64,000 bases of DNA. Source: Robertmurraya dakarensis. Lineage in GTDB: Bacteria > Bacillota > Bacilli > Bacillales > Cytobacillaceae. The notes beneath the pieces are model-generated. The model had not been told where the DNA came from. It was given only the letters and a program-made list of their open reading frames with translations, and ran no database searches. The DNA lies in the NCBI RefSeq assembly GCF_900156875.1, contig NZ_LT707409.1, forward strand, positions 1,366,231 through 1,430,230, written 5' to 3'. The stretch's first letter is position 1. Each line of letters begins with the position of its first letter. The position numbers and the translations under genes are program-made. Shown here piece after piece: positions 17,935-26,590 of this stretch.

Positions 17935-19533
17935 TTATTTTAAATCTGTATTTTCATTTAGCGGCCAATAGTAGTATAGACTTCCCCCATGCTGACTGTA
18001 GCCTAAATCTACTTCTGTTCTTCTAACAAGAGTTGTTGAATATTCAATAAGTGGAGCGACGACGTACTCTTCCATTACTTGCTTTTGGATTTGTGCATAT
18101 AATTCATTTGCTTCACTCTCGTCTGTTGCAACAACAGCTTGATCAATAAGAGCATCACTCTTATCATAATGAGAATAATTCAATACTCCAGTTGGTGTTC
18201 CAACCGTTGAATTACTATGATATACGTCCCTTACCCACCAAGAAGCATGAGGAATACGGTTAAAAGCAACGTACGCAATCGTATTCATATCTTTTCTCAT
18301 ATTATCTTGGTATGTTGTATGTTCAACCTTCTCTAATGGCATGTCAATCCCTATTTGTTTAAGTTGATCCTGAGCAAATACCATTGGATTTAAGATATGA
18401 GAAGCTTGTGAGACATATTGTGGTGGTAACTTAAATCCATTTTCATAACCAGCTTCCTTCAATAGTTGCTTCGCTTTTTCAATATTATATTCATATTTTC
18501 CAGCGTCGACAGCACCTGAAACATCAGAAGGTATTGGTCCTTGCGGTACTTTTCCATTTGTTGTCATGGAAGTAACATAAGATTCCGCATCAATCGCATG
18601 AGCAATCGCTTGCCTTACACGGATATCATTTAACGGTTCTTTTGAGCTATTCAAGTAAAAATTCCCTTGGTTGTTCGGACCACCAAGTTCAACCTTAAGG
18701 TCCTGATTTTTACTAATTTTATCCAACCATAAAGGATCAGAAATACCCAAAGACATATGAATTTCACCTTTTTCCATTGCCACATCAATTGCTGTTGAAT
18801 CTGTCATAATCTTAAAAATCACTTTATCAATTTTTGGCTCGCCACGGAAGTAATCTTTATTTTTTACTAAAATCGCTTGGTCTTGCGTTTTGTATTCAGC
18901 GTATTCGAATGGACCAGTCCCTATATGGGGCTCACCTGCATCAATTGCCTTTGTATTAGCAATTGCACCACCTTTATAGTTCATAAGTAATTGTAGAAAG
19001 TTAGGATCAGGATTACTAAGATTAAATACAACTGTATATTGATCTGGTGTTTCTATACTTTCTACATGCTGAAAATATGTCGAATCAGAAATTCCATTTG
19101 TAGGGTCTATTACTCTTTCGTACGATGATTTAACATCCTCGGCAGTAAGTTCTCCATAACCTTTATGCCATTGTACTCCTTGTCTTAAATAAAAAGTCCA
19201 TTGGGTAGAGGTTTCATTACTTTCCCACTTTTCAGCCAGGTCTCCTTCAATTGCCGTAACATCAACTTTTCCAAGAGGCATTCTTACTAACCCATTAAAA
19301 AGGTTCGGGACAACTGCATATTCTGGTAGACCTGCTAAGAAATGCGGATCAAAGTCTTTTACTTCACCACCGATAGCGAAGTAGAGAGTTTTTTCTGTAT
19401 CAGTGTTATTGTTATTCTCTTTTTCTTCTGAACTCTTCTGATCACTAGAAGAAGTTGATTGTTGCCCGGAACAACCTGTGATAACGAAAATTGCTGCGAT
19501 AAAAATCATTACAAACTTTTTATATTGCTTCAT
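17935..19533 (-). CDS. ABC transporter substrate-binding lipoprotein, oligopeptide/dipeptide family 5
   Basis: The 532-residue exported protein starts with a lipoprotein signal (MKQYKKFVMIFIAAIF then the lipobox VITGC) and a Ser/Glu-rich linker. The family-5 solute-binding fold follows (LAEKWES, TFYLRQGVQWHKG, IGTGPFEY, VRQAIAHAID). It binds an extracellular ligand for an OppBCDF-type importer. No permease or ATPase is adjacent. The oppBCDF operon at 39-43 kb has no binding protein of its own, so this may be its partner (inference). The chosen ATG has GGGGGGGTCAATCTT upstream and leaves the upstream SDR gene free of overlap. Confidence 0.9.
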   Translation of the reverse strand: MKQYKKFVMIFIAAIFVITGCSGQQSTSSSDQKSSEEKENNNNTDTEKTLYFAIGGEVKDFDPHFLAGLPEYAVVPNLFNGLVRMPLGKVDVTAIEGDLAEKWESNETSTQWTFYLRQGVQWHKGYGELTAEDVKSSYERVIDPTNGISDSTYFQHVESIETPDQYTVVFNLSNPDPNFLQLLMNYKGGAIANTKAIDAGEPHIGTGPFEYAEYKTQDQAILVKNKDYFRGEPKIDKVIFKIMTDSTAIDVAMEKGEIHMSLGISDPLWLDKISKNQDLKVELGGPNNQGNFYLNSSKEPLNDIRVRQAIAHAIDAESYVTSMTTNGKVPQGPIPSDVSGAVDAGKYEYNIEKAKQLLKEAGYENGFKLPPQYVSQASHILNPMVFAQDQLKQIGIDMPLEKVEHTTYQDNMRKDMNTIAYVAFNRIPHASWWVRDVYHSNSTVGTPTGVLNYSHYDKSDALIDQAVVATDESEANELYAQIQKQVMEEYVVAPLIEYSTTLVRRTEVDLGYSQHGGSLYYYWPLNENTDLK

Positions 19534-19588
19534 AAGATTGACCCCCCCTTTTAGATTAAACTTATATTTTTCTATGTTATTAATTTTT

Positions 19589-20386
19589 TTATTGATTAAA
19601 AGAATAGCCGCCATTCACTGGGTAAGTTTGCCCTGTAATCCAGCTAGATGCGTCAGAAGCTAGGAATAGTACCATATTGGCAACATCACTTGGTTCTCCA
19701 ACACGGCGAATGACATAATTTTTCAACATCTTACGAAGTCGTTCTTCATCCTCTAGTCCTGCGGCAATTGCTGGGGTTCTAGTTGCTCCAATCGCAACAG
19801 AATTAGCTGTAATTTGGTAACGCCCAAGTGATTTTGCTAATGCTCTCATAAGTCCAGAAGCTCCTGCCTTTGCAGCAGAGTAAACAGCTAGATGCGGTTC
19901 ACCAACTCTTCCTGCGTCAGAAATAATCGTGATAACTCTCCCTCCAGGACCTTCTTTAATCATCCCCGGAAGGGCAGCTCGACAGCCATTTAATACCCCA
20001 TGAAGGTTAACATCAATCCATGTACCCCATGTTTTTGGATCAGATTCCCAAAAAGGAATACCCCTCTGATCAGAATTGTTATTTACGCCAGAATTCCCCG
20101 CGTTATTTACCAATACACCAATCCCCTTATTAAAATGATTCTCAGCGGTCTTTACCATTTTTTCTACACTTTCAAAATCAGTAACATCACCTTGCAAGGC
20201 TAAAGCTCTGCCACCAGCCTTTTCAATTTCAGCTGCAACCGCTTCAGCACGTTCGAGATAGTAGTCGTTCACTACTACACCACCCGCATTATTTGCTGCT
20301 AATTGTAACGCAATTTGTCTGCCTACTCCCTGTCCTGCTCCTGTAATCAACGCAACGCGACCATTTAAATCTAGAATATTATTCAT
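19589..20386 (-). CDS. Short-chain dehydrogenase/reductase (island SDR family)
   Basis: This 265-residue classical SDR has TGAGQGVG near residue 16, NNAGNSG, the Ser in ISDAG, YSAAK, and the family ending NGGYSFNQ. It is a close relative of those at 4043 and 7615. The ATG after AAAGGGAGAGAAATAT overlaps the synthetase stop codon as ATGA, so the pair is translationally coupled. The same synthetase-SDR pairing occurs at 2446/4043 but in the opposite order. Its likely role is oxidation of a 3-hydroxyacyl-CoA made by the crotonases nearby (inference). Confidence 0.88.
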   Translation of the reverse strand: MNNILDLNGRVALITGAGQGVGRQIALQLAANNAGGVVVNDYYLERAEAVAAEIEKAGGRALALQGDVTDFESVEKMVKTAENHFNKGIGVLVNNAGNSGVNNNSDQRGIPFWESDPKTWGTWIDVNLHGVLNGCRAALPGMIKEGPGGRVITIISDAGRVGEPHLAVYSAAKAGASGLMRALAKSLGRYQITANSVAIGATRTPAIAAGLEDEERLRKMLKNYVIRRVGEPSDVANMVLFLASDASSWITGQTYPVNGGYSFNQ

Positions 20387-21954
20387 ATATTTCTCTCCCT
20401 TTCTCTCCAATATTGAGCTCGAAGCTCGTTTTTTAGTAGTTTTCCCATCGTATTTCGAGGTAATTCTTGAACAATTTCTATGGATCTTGGCAACTTATAA
20501 ACTGCGAGTTCTTTTTTACTAAATTCATGTAGTTCATTTTCACTAATATTGGCACCCGTTTTTAGCTCACAAAATGCTTTGACTTGTTCACCAAAATCAT
20601 CATGTGGTATACCAATAACAGCAACATCTTGAATAGCAGGATGTTTAAGAAGAACAGATTCAATTTCAGCAGGGTAAATATTGACTCCCCCAGAAATAAT
20701 CATGTCTTTCTTTCGGTCTGTAATATAGAGATAGCCATCTTCATCTAAATAGCCGACATCGCCAACTCTAAAGTAGCCCTGTTTATCAAGAGTATCTGGA
20801 CCAAGCGGCTCCCGATTAAGGTAACTTTCAATCGTCATTGGCGATTTTATCCAAAGTTCTCCTGGAACTCCTTGAGGCAATGGGTTTCCCTGTTCATCAC
20901 GTACAGATACATGCACGTTCTTATAAGGGCGGCCTGAAGAACCAAGCTTAACCATTATCATGTCAGGAGGAATAAGTGAAACTAATCCTGTCTCACTTGA
21001 TCCATATGACTCGTAAAGAACATTTTCTCCAAAGTAACTGATCGCCCATTGCTTTAGAACACTTGAAACAGGAGCTGCCCCACAAGATAAGAATGTGATA
21101 GACGAAACATCGTATTTTTCTAAAATTTCTTTAGGCAAGGCTGCAACCCGTTTTAACATTGTCGGAACCGTAACCCAAGTGGAAATTTTATATTGCTCTA
21201 TTAATTGCAATGATCTTTCAGGGTTAAATCTTTTTAATAACACAACCGTATTTCCTTTTGAGTGTGCCAATTCCGCTGCATGCGGGCCCGCACCATGATG
21301 CAACGGCAATGTTAATAGTGTCTTATTCTCGGGTGATGGGGAAACCTTTTTCGCTTTCTCCATATCGAGCATATATTCTGTAATCTCTTTTTCTCGTTCT
21401 TTAAGTAGAGTGAGCGGAAGATGTACTCCCTTTGGTTTCCCAGTCGTCCCAGAAGTATAAACAATTTTAGGGACTTTCTTACCATCGGCAAATCTTAAAG
21501 GAGCGGTAGTCCTCGAAATGATATCTTCAATTCTATCTACACCCGGAATAGAGTGATTTGTCCCAATCGTTAACCAAGCGTTCAAGTTCATATCCTTCAG
21601 TTCATTGGTAAAACTAACCGGGTCCTCGTCATCAAAAACAATAGCCTTTGCCCCGCTATCTTCAATCATATAACGGACCTCAGAGGGGGTTAAGCGCCAA
21701 TTGACTGTTAAGGTACTGCAGCCAATTTTGGCAAAGGCACGGTTAATAATGAACCATTCCTTCCTGATATGGGAACGGACAGCTACAATATCCAATGGGT
21801 TGATACCCTTTTGAATAAAAGCCTCGGCCAACTGATTGGCTTTGTCATTCCAATCCTTCCATGTTAGTTCATTTCCGGATTCATCGATGATTGCCGGTTC
21901 ATTTGGTTTTTGTTGAGCCCAATATTCCAAGCTACCCGCAATTGGTTTAGTCAT
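20383..21954 (-). CDS. Acyl-CoA synthetase (AMP-forming)
   Basis: This 523-residue ANL ligase has the phosphate-loop motif YTSGTTGKPKG, YGSSETG, DRKKDMIISGGVNIYP, and LPRNTMGK with the catalytic Lys. It shares the SLEYWAQ opening and the C-terminal YWRERERNI with the ligases at 2446 and 11876 but is the most divergent of the three. It presumably makes the acyl-CoA entering beta-oxidation. It overlaps the downstream SDR by 4 bases and follows a dehydrogenase gene by 26 bases. Confidence 0.92.
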   Translation of the reverse strand: MTKPIAGSLEYWAQQKPNEPAIIDESGNELTWKDWNDKANQLAEAFIQKGINPLDIVAVRSHIRKEWFIINRAFAKIGCSTLTVNWRLTPSEVRYMIEDSGAKAIVFDDEDPVSFTNELKDMNLNAWLTIGTNHSIPGVDRIEDIISRTTAPLRFADGKKVPKIVYTSGTTGKPKGVHLPLTLLKEREKEITEYMLDMEKAKKVSPSPENKTLLTLPLHHGAGPHAAELAHSKGNTVVLLKRFNPERSLQLIEQYKISTWVTVPTMLKRVAALPKEILEKYDVSSITFLSCGAAPVSSVLKQWAISYFGENVLYESYGSSETGLVSLIPPDMIMVKLGSSGRPYKNVHVSVRDEQGNPLPQGVPGELWIKSPMTIESYLNREPLGPDTLDKQGYFRVGDVGYLDEDGYLYITDRKKDMIISGGVNIYPAEIESVLLKHPAIQDVAVIGIPHDDFGEQVKAFCELKTGANISENELHEFSKKELAVYKLPRSIEIVQELPRNTMGKLLKNELRAQYWRERERNI

Positions 21955-21980
21955 AATTACCTCCTACTAGACATTTGCTT

Positions 21981-23135
21981 CTATTTTCTTATCGCATTTA
22001 GACCGGTAAGTTCACGACCGATTACTAATTTTTGTATTTGCGTAGTTCCTTCTGGAATTGTTAAGATTCTGGCATTTCTAAACAGACGCTCTAATGGGAA
22101 TTCTGACGTTAACCCATAGGCACCATGAATTTGAATCGCTTTTGAAGTGACACGAATAGCCATTTCGGTAGCAAATTGTTTAGCCATCGATGTCTCAACC
22201 CTGCAGTGTTTTCCTTTATTAACCATATCAAGTGCACGGTAAGTTAATAGGCGAGAAGCATCAATTTCTGTCTTCATATCTGCAAGCATTTCTTGGACTA
22301 ATTGGAATGAACCAATCTTTTTCCCAAATTGCTCTCTTTCATTCACATATTTTAAAGAATACTCAAGTGCTTTTTCAGCAATAGTAGTTGCTTTTGCTGC
22401 AACAAAACAACGCCATGCATGATAACCTTTTAAGTTCTTCACTAACCCTTCTCCTTCAGGTACTAAAAGGTTTTCCTTCGGTACTCGAACATTATCAAAA
22501 TATAATTCTGCTAAATCTCCAGTTTTAAGACCCATTAATTCAATTCTCCTAGATTCTACTGGTGTTTCTTCTCGATCGATAAGAATAGTCCCTAAACCTT
22601 TTCCACCTTTAGATTTATCGAATTGTACAGTAACAGAGATGTAGTCAGCATGGTTTCCATTTGTAATGAAGGTTTTTGTCCCATTAATCACCCAATGATC
22701 TCCATCCAAATAGGCAGTTGTCTGCATTCCGGATGTATCAGAACCGACATTTGGTTCTGTATTTGCTGAACAGGCAATTTTATCCCCAGCAAGGAGTCCA
22801 GGTAAGAATTTTTCTTTATGGTAGTCAGAACCTCCATGTGCAATACTCCTGGCAACATTTGGTGAAATTCCTGCATAACCGCTAAGCTCACCTGGCAACT
22901 CCTCATACATGAGGGCCCATGTCATTGTATCCATGCCAGCTCCACCTTGTTCTTCTGGAATTGTCGTGGATAATAACCCAAATGGTTTTAACTCCTTCAT
23001 CATGCTTAAGATAAATTCTTTTGATAACGGTTTGTCATGGCCTTGTTCTTCAATCGCAGGTTCCAGTACTTCTCTAACAAATTTCTTCATTGTTTTCTTA
23101 AGCATTACTTGTTCATCAGTAAAATCAAAATTCAT
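21981..23135 (-). CDS. Acyl-CoA dehydrogenase
   Basis: This is a 384-residue dehydrogenase of the island MNFDFT family, with CSANTEPNVGS, NGTKTFITNG, QIHGAYGLTSEFPLERLFR, and the catalytic Glu in PEGTTQIQKL. It differs from its paralogues in the NVGSDTSG loop, where the others have SNPSE, SNQAE or SSASE. GGAGGAGATTGACT supports the ATG, while a TTG two codons earlier falls inside the ribosome site. It is flanked by the NMO-like gene upstream and the synthetase downstream in one operon. Confidence 0.93.
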   Translation of the reverse strand: MNFDFTDEQVMLKKTMKKFVREVLEPAIEEQGHDKPLSKEFILSMMKELKPFGLLSTTIPEEQGGAGMDTMTWALMYEELPGELSGYAGISPNVARSIAHGGSDYHKEKFLPGLLAGDKIACSANTEPNVGSDTSGMQTTAYLDGDHWVINGTKTFITNGNHADYISVTVQFDKSKGGKGLGTILIDREETPVESRRIELMGLKTGDLAELYFDNVRVPKENLLVPEGEGLVKNLKGYHAWRCFVAAKATTIAEKALEYSLKYVNEREQFGKKIGSFQLVQEMLADMKTEIDASRLLTYRALDMVNKGKHCRVETSMAKQFATEMAIRVTSKAIQIHGAYGLTSEFPLERLFRNARILTIPEGTTQIQKLVIGRELTGLNAIRK

Positions 23136-23166
23136 AGTCAATCTCCTCCAATATATAAGTTAAATG

Positions 23167-24075
23167 TTAAATTTTAACTTTCTCGTTATATTCTACAGAA
23201 AGCTCTTTAACTAATTCTTCTACGGACACAATCTCTTTCACTGCAGTGACACCTTGACCTGCAGACCAAATATCTTTCCATCTTTTCTTGCGATGTTCAC
23301 TGTTATTAAATTCTTGATATGGTGGAAGATTATCCGGATCCAGACCCGCATCCACGATCGTAGGTCGTAAATAATTTGCAGTCATTCCTGAAATTGATTT
23401 AGTCGTCATAACATCGTCCATATTCACTTCGATAAGCTTTTGTTTATATTCTTCATCGGCAATGCTTTCAATTGTTGGGATAAATCTTGTTCCCATAAAT
23501 ACTAGGTCAGCACCCAGTACTTCTGCTGCTCGTATACCAGCTCCATCCATGACACAGCCTGCCAAAACGACAAGTCCATCATAGAATTCTCGCACTGCAC
23601 GAACAAATGCAAATGGATTATTCCAACCAGCATTACCTCCAGCTCCAGCCGTTAAAAGAACAAGTCCGTCCACACCTAGTTCAGCAGCTTTGCGTGCATG
23701 CTTAAGGGTCGCAACATCTGCAATAACAATTCCACCGTATGAATGGATCGGACCAACCACTTTTTCTGGAGACCCGACACTACTAATAACCATTGGGACC
23801 TTGTATCGCTTACACAGTTCAATTTCCTCTTCCAGCCGATCACTTCGGGCGATTAGATTAACTGCATAGGGTGCTGCACTAGGTTCCTTTTCTAGTTCAC
23901 TAGTTATTTGGGATAACCACAGTTCAAGCTCTTCAATTGTTCTGGGATTCTTTGCCGGAAATGAGCCAATGACCCCACTTTTACATGAAGCAACTACTAA
24001 CTCTGGCCCTGATACCCGAAACATTGGAGCAGCTACAACCGGTAGAGATAAGTTTTTTAATATTGGATGAGACAT
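23167..24075 (-). CDS. NMO/2-nitropropane dioxygenase-family flavoprotein, atypical
   Basis: The 302-residue TIM-barrel protein opens with LPVVAAPMFRVSGPELV and has VLAGCVMDGAGIRAAEVLGAD at the FMN-phosphate site, as in the NMO family. The usual AGGH motif reads AGAGGNAGW, so the His expected in true nitronate monooxygenases is missing. Nitronate oxidation is therefore uncertain, and an FMN-dependent enoyl or keto reductase role is possible. The gene lies 6 bases from the crotonase gene upstream and 31 from the dehydrogenase downstream. It is a distant relative of the protein at 9663. Confidence 0.78.
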   Translation of the reverse strand: MSHPILKNLSLPVVAAPMFRVSGPELVVASCKSGVIGSFPAKNPRTIEELELWLSQITSELEKEPSAAPYAVNLIARSDRLEEEIELCKRYKVPMVISSVGSPEKVVGPIHSYGGIVIADVATLKHARKAAELGVDGLVLLTAGAGGNAGWNNPFAFVRAVREFYDGLVVLAGCVMDGAGIRAAEVLGADLVFMGTRFIPTIESIADEEYKQKLIEVNMDDVMTTKSISGMTANYLRPTIVDAGLDPDNLPPYQEFNNSEHRKKRWKDIWSAGQGVTAVKEIVSVEELVKELSVEYNEKVKI

Positions 24076-24081
24076 CGCTAC

Positions 24082-24852
24082 TTACCTCCCCATCCATACT
24101 GGCTTACGTTTTTCCGCAAATGCTTTTAATCCTTCTTTCCTATCTTCTGATTCCAATGCAACTTTTGCGTAATCCATCTGGTTCTGCCATGCTTCTTCCT
24201 CTGTCCATTCATAGGAACGGCGAATAATTTCTTTTGTAGCAATTTGCGCGGTCGGACCATTTACCGTAATCCGTTCCGCTAATGCTATAGCACCTTCAAG
24301 AGCTTTTCCAGGCTCTGTTAATTGGTTCACTACTCCATGACGATGGAAATGCTCCGCTGGTAACATATCCGCAGTAAGTGCTAGCTCCATTACTAAATGG
24401 TATGGCATACGTTTTGGAAGTCGAAATAGGCCGCCACCTACAGCAACAAGATTATGACGGACTTCAGGAAGTCCTAATCGAGCATTATTAGCAGCTACAA
24501 TCATGTCACATGACAAGCAAAGTTCCATTCCACCAGCTACTGCATATCCCTCAACTGCTGCAATCACCGGCTTTTTTGGTGGTTTTGCAAAAATACCAAA
24601 TCCTCCACGTTCAGTAGAAGCACGTTCTCCCCGCGCTGCTGCTTTTAGATCTGCACCTGCAGAAAAAGTTCCGCCTGCACCAGTAATAATCGCAATAAAT
24701 AATTTAGGGTCTTCTTCAAATCGATCAATTGCTTTATTCATTTGTGTTGCTGTAGCTAAATCAAAAGCATTTTTAGCTTCAGGTCTGTTAATGGTAATGA
24801 TAAAAATATTTCCTCTTTTTTCAGTTAAAATTAAATTTTCTTGATTACTCAT
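24082..24852 (-). CDS. Enoyl-CoA hydratase (crotonase family)
   Basis: This 256-residue crotonase has the two catalytic glutamates (GGMELCLSCD and GLPEVRH) and the oxyanion-hole segment FSAGADLKAAARG. It is a near-duplicate of the protein at 6811: by eye about four of five residues agree, with a long identical middle block. It should hydrate 2-enoyl-CoA made by the neighbouring dehydrogenases. GGGGGAAATATTT lies before the ATG. Directly upstream is the remnant of an acyl-CoA synthetase gene. Confidence 0.92.
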   Translation of the reverse strand: MSNQENLILTEKRGNIFIITINRPEAKNAFDLATATQMNKAIDRFEEDPKLFIAIITGAGGTFSAGADLKAAARGERASTERGGFGIFAKPPKKPVIAAVEGYAVAGGMELCLSCDMIVAANNARLGLPEVRHNLVAVGGGLFRLPKRMPYHLVMELALTADMLPAEHFHRHGVVNQLTEPGKALEGAIALAERITVNGPTAQIATKEIIRRSYEWTEEEAWQNQMDYAKVALESEDRKEGLKAFAEKRKPVWMGR

Positions 24853-24945
24853 AAATATTTCCCCCTTAGTGAAGATATAGAAAAGGAATCTAAGTTACAT
24901 AAACGCTCTATATAATTTAAATATTCAGAAAATACAAAAACCCTT

Positions 24946-25310
24946 TTAAACCGTTTTGGGCACCTTATATTTCCCAATTAGATTCTTAGTAAATTCAAGT
25001 AGTTCTTGTTCGCTAATCTTCATTTCTTGTTTTAAGATGACTTCGCCATGAACGGCTTCTCCCCATTTTTCATCCGGAATTCCAACCACTGCTGATTGCT
25101 GGACTGCTTGATGAGAGCTCAAAGTATTTACCACCTCAATTGACCCAAACCCTTGTAAGAATGTATTTCTAAGTTTATTCTGCAAAAACTCTAATTTTGC
25201 AGAACTCATAGGAGATGCTCCGTAAATCACAGCCTCTAAACTGTTAAATCAAAAGCTCTTCATATCCATTCTTCGCTAGTAAAATAAATAGTGTTATTAA
25301 TAGCATCTTT
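24946..25310 (-). pseudogene. Remnant of an acyl-CoA synthetase (AMP-forming) gene
   Basis: An open stretch of 94 codons reads VIYGASPMSSAKL and TFLQGFGSIEV, matching the middle of fatty-acid:CoA ligases. It then jumps straight to a C-terminal piece (SAVVGIPDEKWGEAVHGEV, IGKYKVPK). Everything between is gone, including the hinge motif, and so is the final Lys motif. Upstream the homology continues in another frame (ILLAKNGYEELL), with one base missing near 25245-25255, where GATTTAACAG would restore the frame if it read GATTTAAACAG. There is no start region. The frame resembles the ligase at 37693 more than the SLEYWAQ ligases. It is a dead gene within an otherwise intact series. Confidence 0.8.
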
Positions 25311-25315
25311 CTTTA

Positions 25316-26464
25316 CTATTTAAAAGCACTTATTCCAGTAAGTTCGCGCCCCATAATTAATTGTTGGATCTGCGTTGTTCCTTCTGGAATTGGAAGGATT
25401 CTTGCACTTCTGTATAAACGCTCAAGCGGAAATTCAGAAGTTAGCCCATAAGCTCCATGTATTTGAATGGCATCTGATGTGACACGAACGGCCATTTCTG
25501 CCGCAAATGCCTTAGCCATTGATGTTTCCAATCGACAATGTTTCCCTTTATTCACCATATCTAATGCGCGATATGCTAGAAGTCTGGCAGCATCAATATC
25601 GGTCTTCATATCAGCAAGCATTTCCTGAATTAATTGGAAAGAACCAATTTTTTTCCCGAATTGCTCACGCTCTTTAACGTATTGTAACGAGTACTCCAAT
25701 GCTTTATCAGCAATTGTAATTGCGTGTATAGCAACAAAGCAGCGCCAAACGTGGAATCCTTTTAGTTTACCTTTGTGCCCTTCACCTTCTGGAACTAATA
25801 AATTCTCTTTTGGAACCCGAAGGTTATCAAAATAAAGCTCAGCTAAGTCGCCTCCTTCAAACCCCATCAATTTTATAGGTCTTGACTCAAATGGCGTCTC
25901 ATTACGGTCAACTAGAATAGTTCCTACCCCCTGACTTCCCTTGGAACGATCAAACTGTACAGAAACACCGATATAATCCGCATGGATTCCATTCGTGATA
26001 AACGTTTTAGTACCATTAATCACCCAATGGTCTCCATCCAAATAAGCAGTTGTTTGAATTTCCGCTTGATTAGAACCAACGTTTGGTTCTGTATTAGCAG
26101 AACATCCTGTCTTATCACCTGACAAGAGACCAGGTAAAAACTTCTCTTTCTGATAAGCAGAACCATTATTAGCAATTGCTCTTGCCAATCCCGGAGAAAC
26201 ACCACCAATTCCTTTTAGTTCATGTGGCAATTCCTCATAAATCAGGGCATACGTCATTACATCAAGACCAGCACCTCCAAGCTCTTCAGGAATTGTTGTC
26301 CCAAGGAGTCCGTAAGGCTTTATCGCTTTCATTACTTTGGTTAAATACTCCTTCGTAATTGGCTTTCCCTCTTGCTCTTTTATCATTGGCTCCAATACTT
26401 CTTTAGAGACCTTTCTCATCGTTTGCTTTAGCATCAACTGTTCTTCTGTGAAATCAAAATTCAT
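25316..26464 (-). CDS. Acyl-CoA dehydrogenase
   Basis: This 382-residue member of the island dehydrogenase family has MNFDFTEEQLM, CSANTEPNVGS, NGTKTFITNG, QIHGAYGLTSEFPLERLYR and PEGTTQIQQL with the catalytic Glu. AAGGGAGGAAAATTAC precedes the chosen ATG, and an in-frame ATG 12 codons earlier has no ribosome site. The protein has an SNQAE loop after the NVG motif, different from each paralogue. It follows the thiolase gene and precedes the synthetase remnant. Confidence 0.93.
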   Translation of the reverse strand: MNFDFTEEQLMLKQTMRKVSKEVLEPMIKEQEGKPITKEYLTKVMKAIKPYGLLGTTIPEELGGAGLDVMTYALIYEELPHELKGIGGVSPGLARAIANNGSAYQKEKFLPGLLSGDKTGCSANTEPNVGSNQAEIQTTAYLDGDHWVINGTKTFITNGIHADYIGVSVQFDRSKGSQGVGTILVDRNETPFESRPIKLMGFEGGDLAELYFDNLRVPKENLLVPEGEGHKGKLKGFHVWRCFVAIHAITIADKALEYSLQYVKEREQFGKKIGSFQLIQEMLADMKTDIDAARLLAYRALDMVNKGKHCRLETSMAKAFAAEMAVRVTSDAIQIHGAYGLTSEFPLERLYRSARILPIPEGTTQIQQLIMGRELTGISAFK

Positions 26465-26590
26465 GTAATTTTCCTCCCTTTTATCGATACAGTGAGTCAA
26501 TAGTGGAAATAAGGATCAATTTACCTTCAAGGAATAGAATCTCTACTCATGAAGGTAAATTGTCCACACCATCCATTTTCCCTGTAGGAC

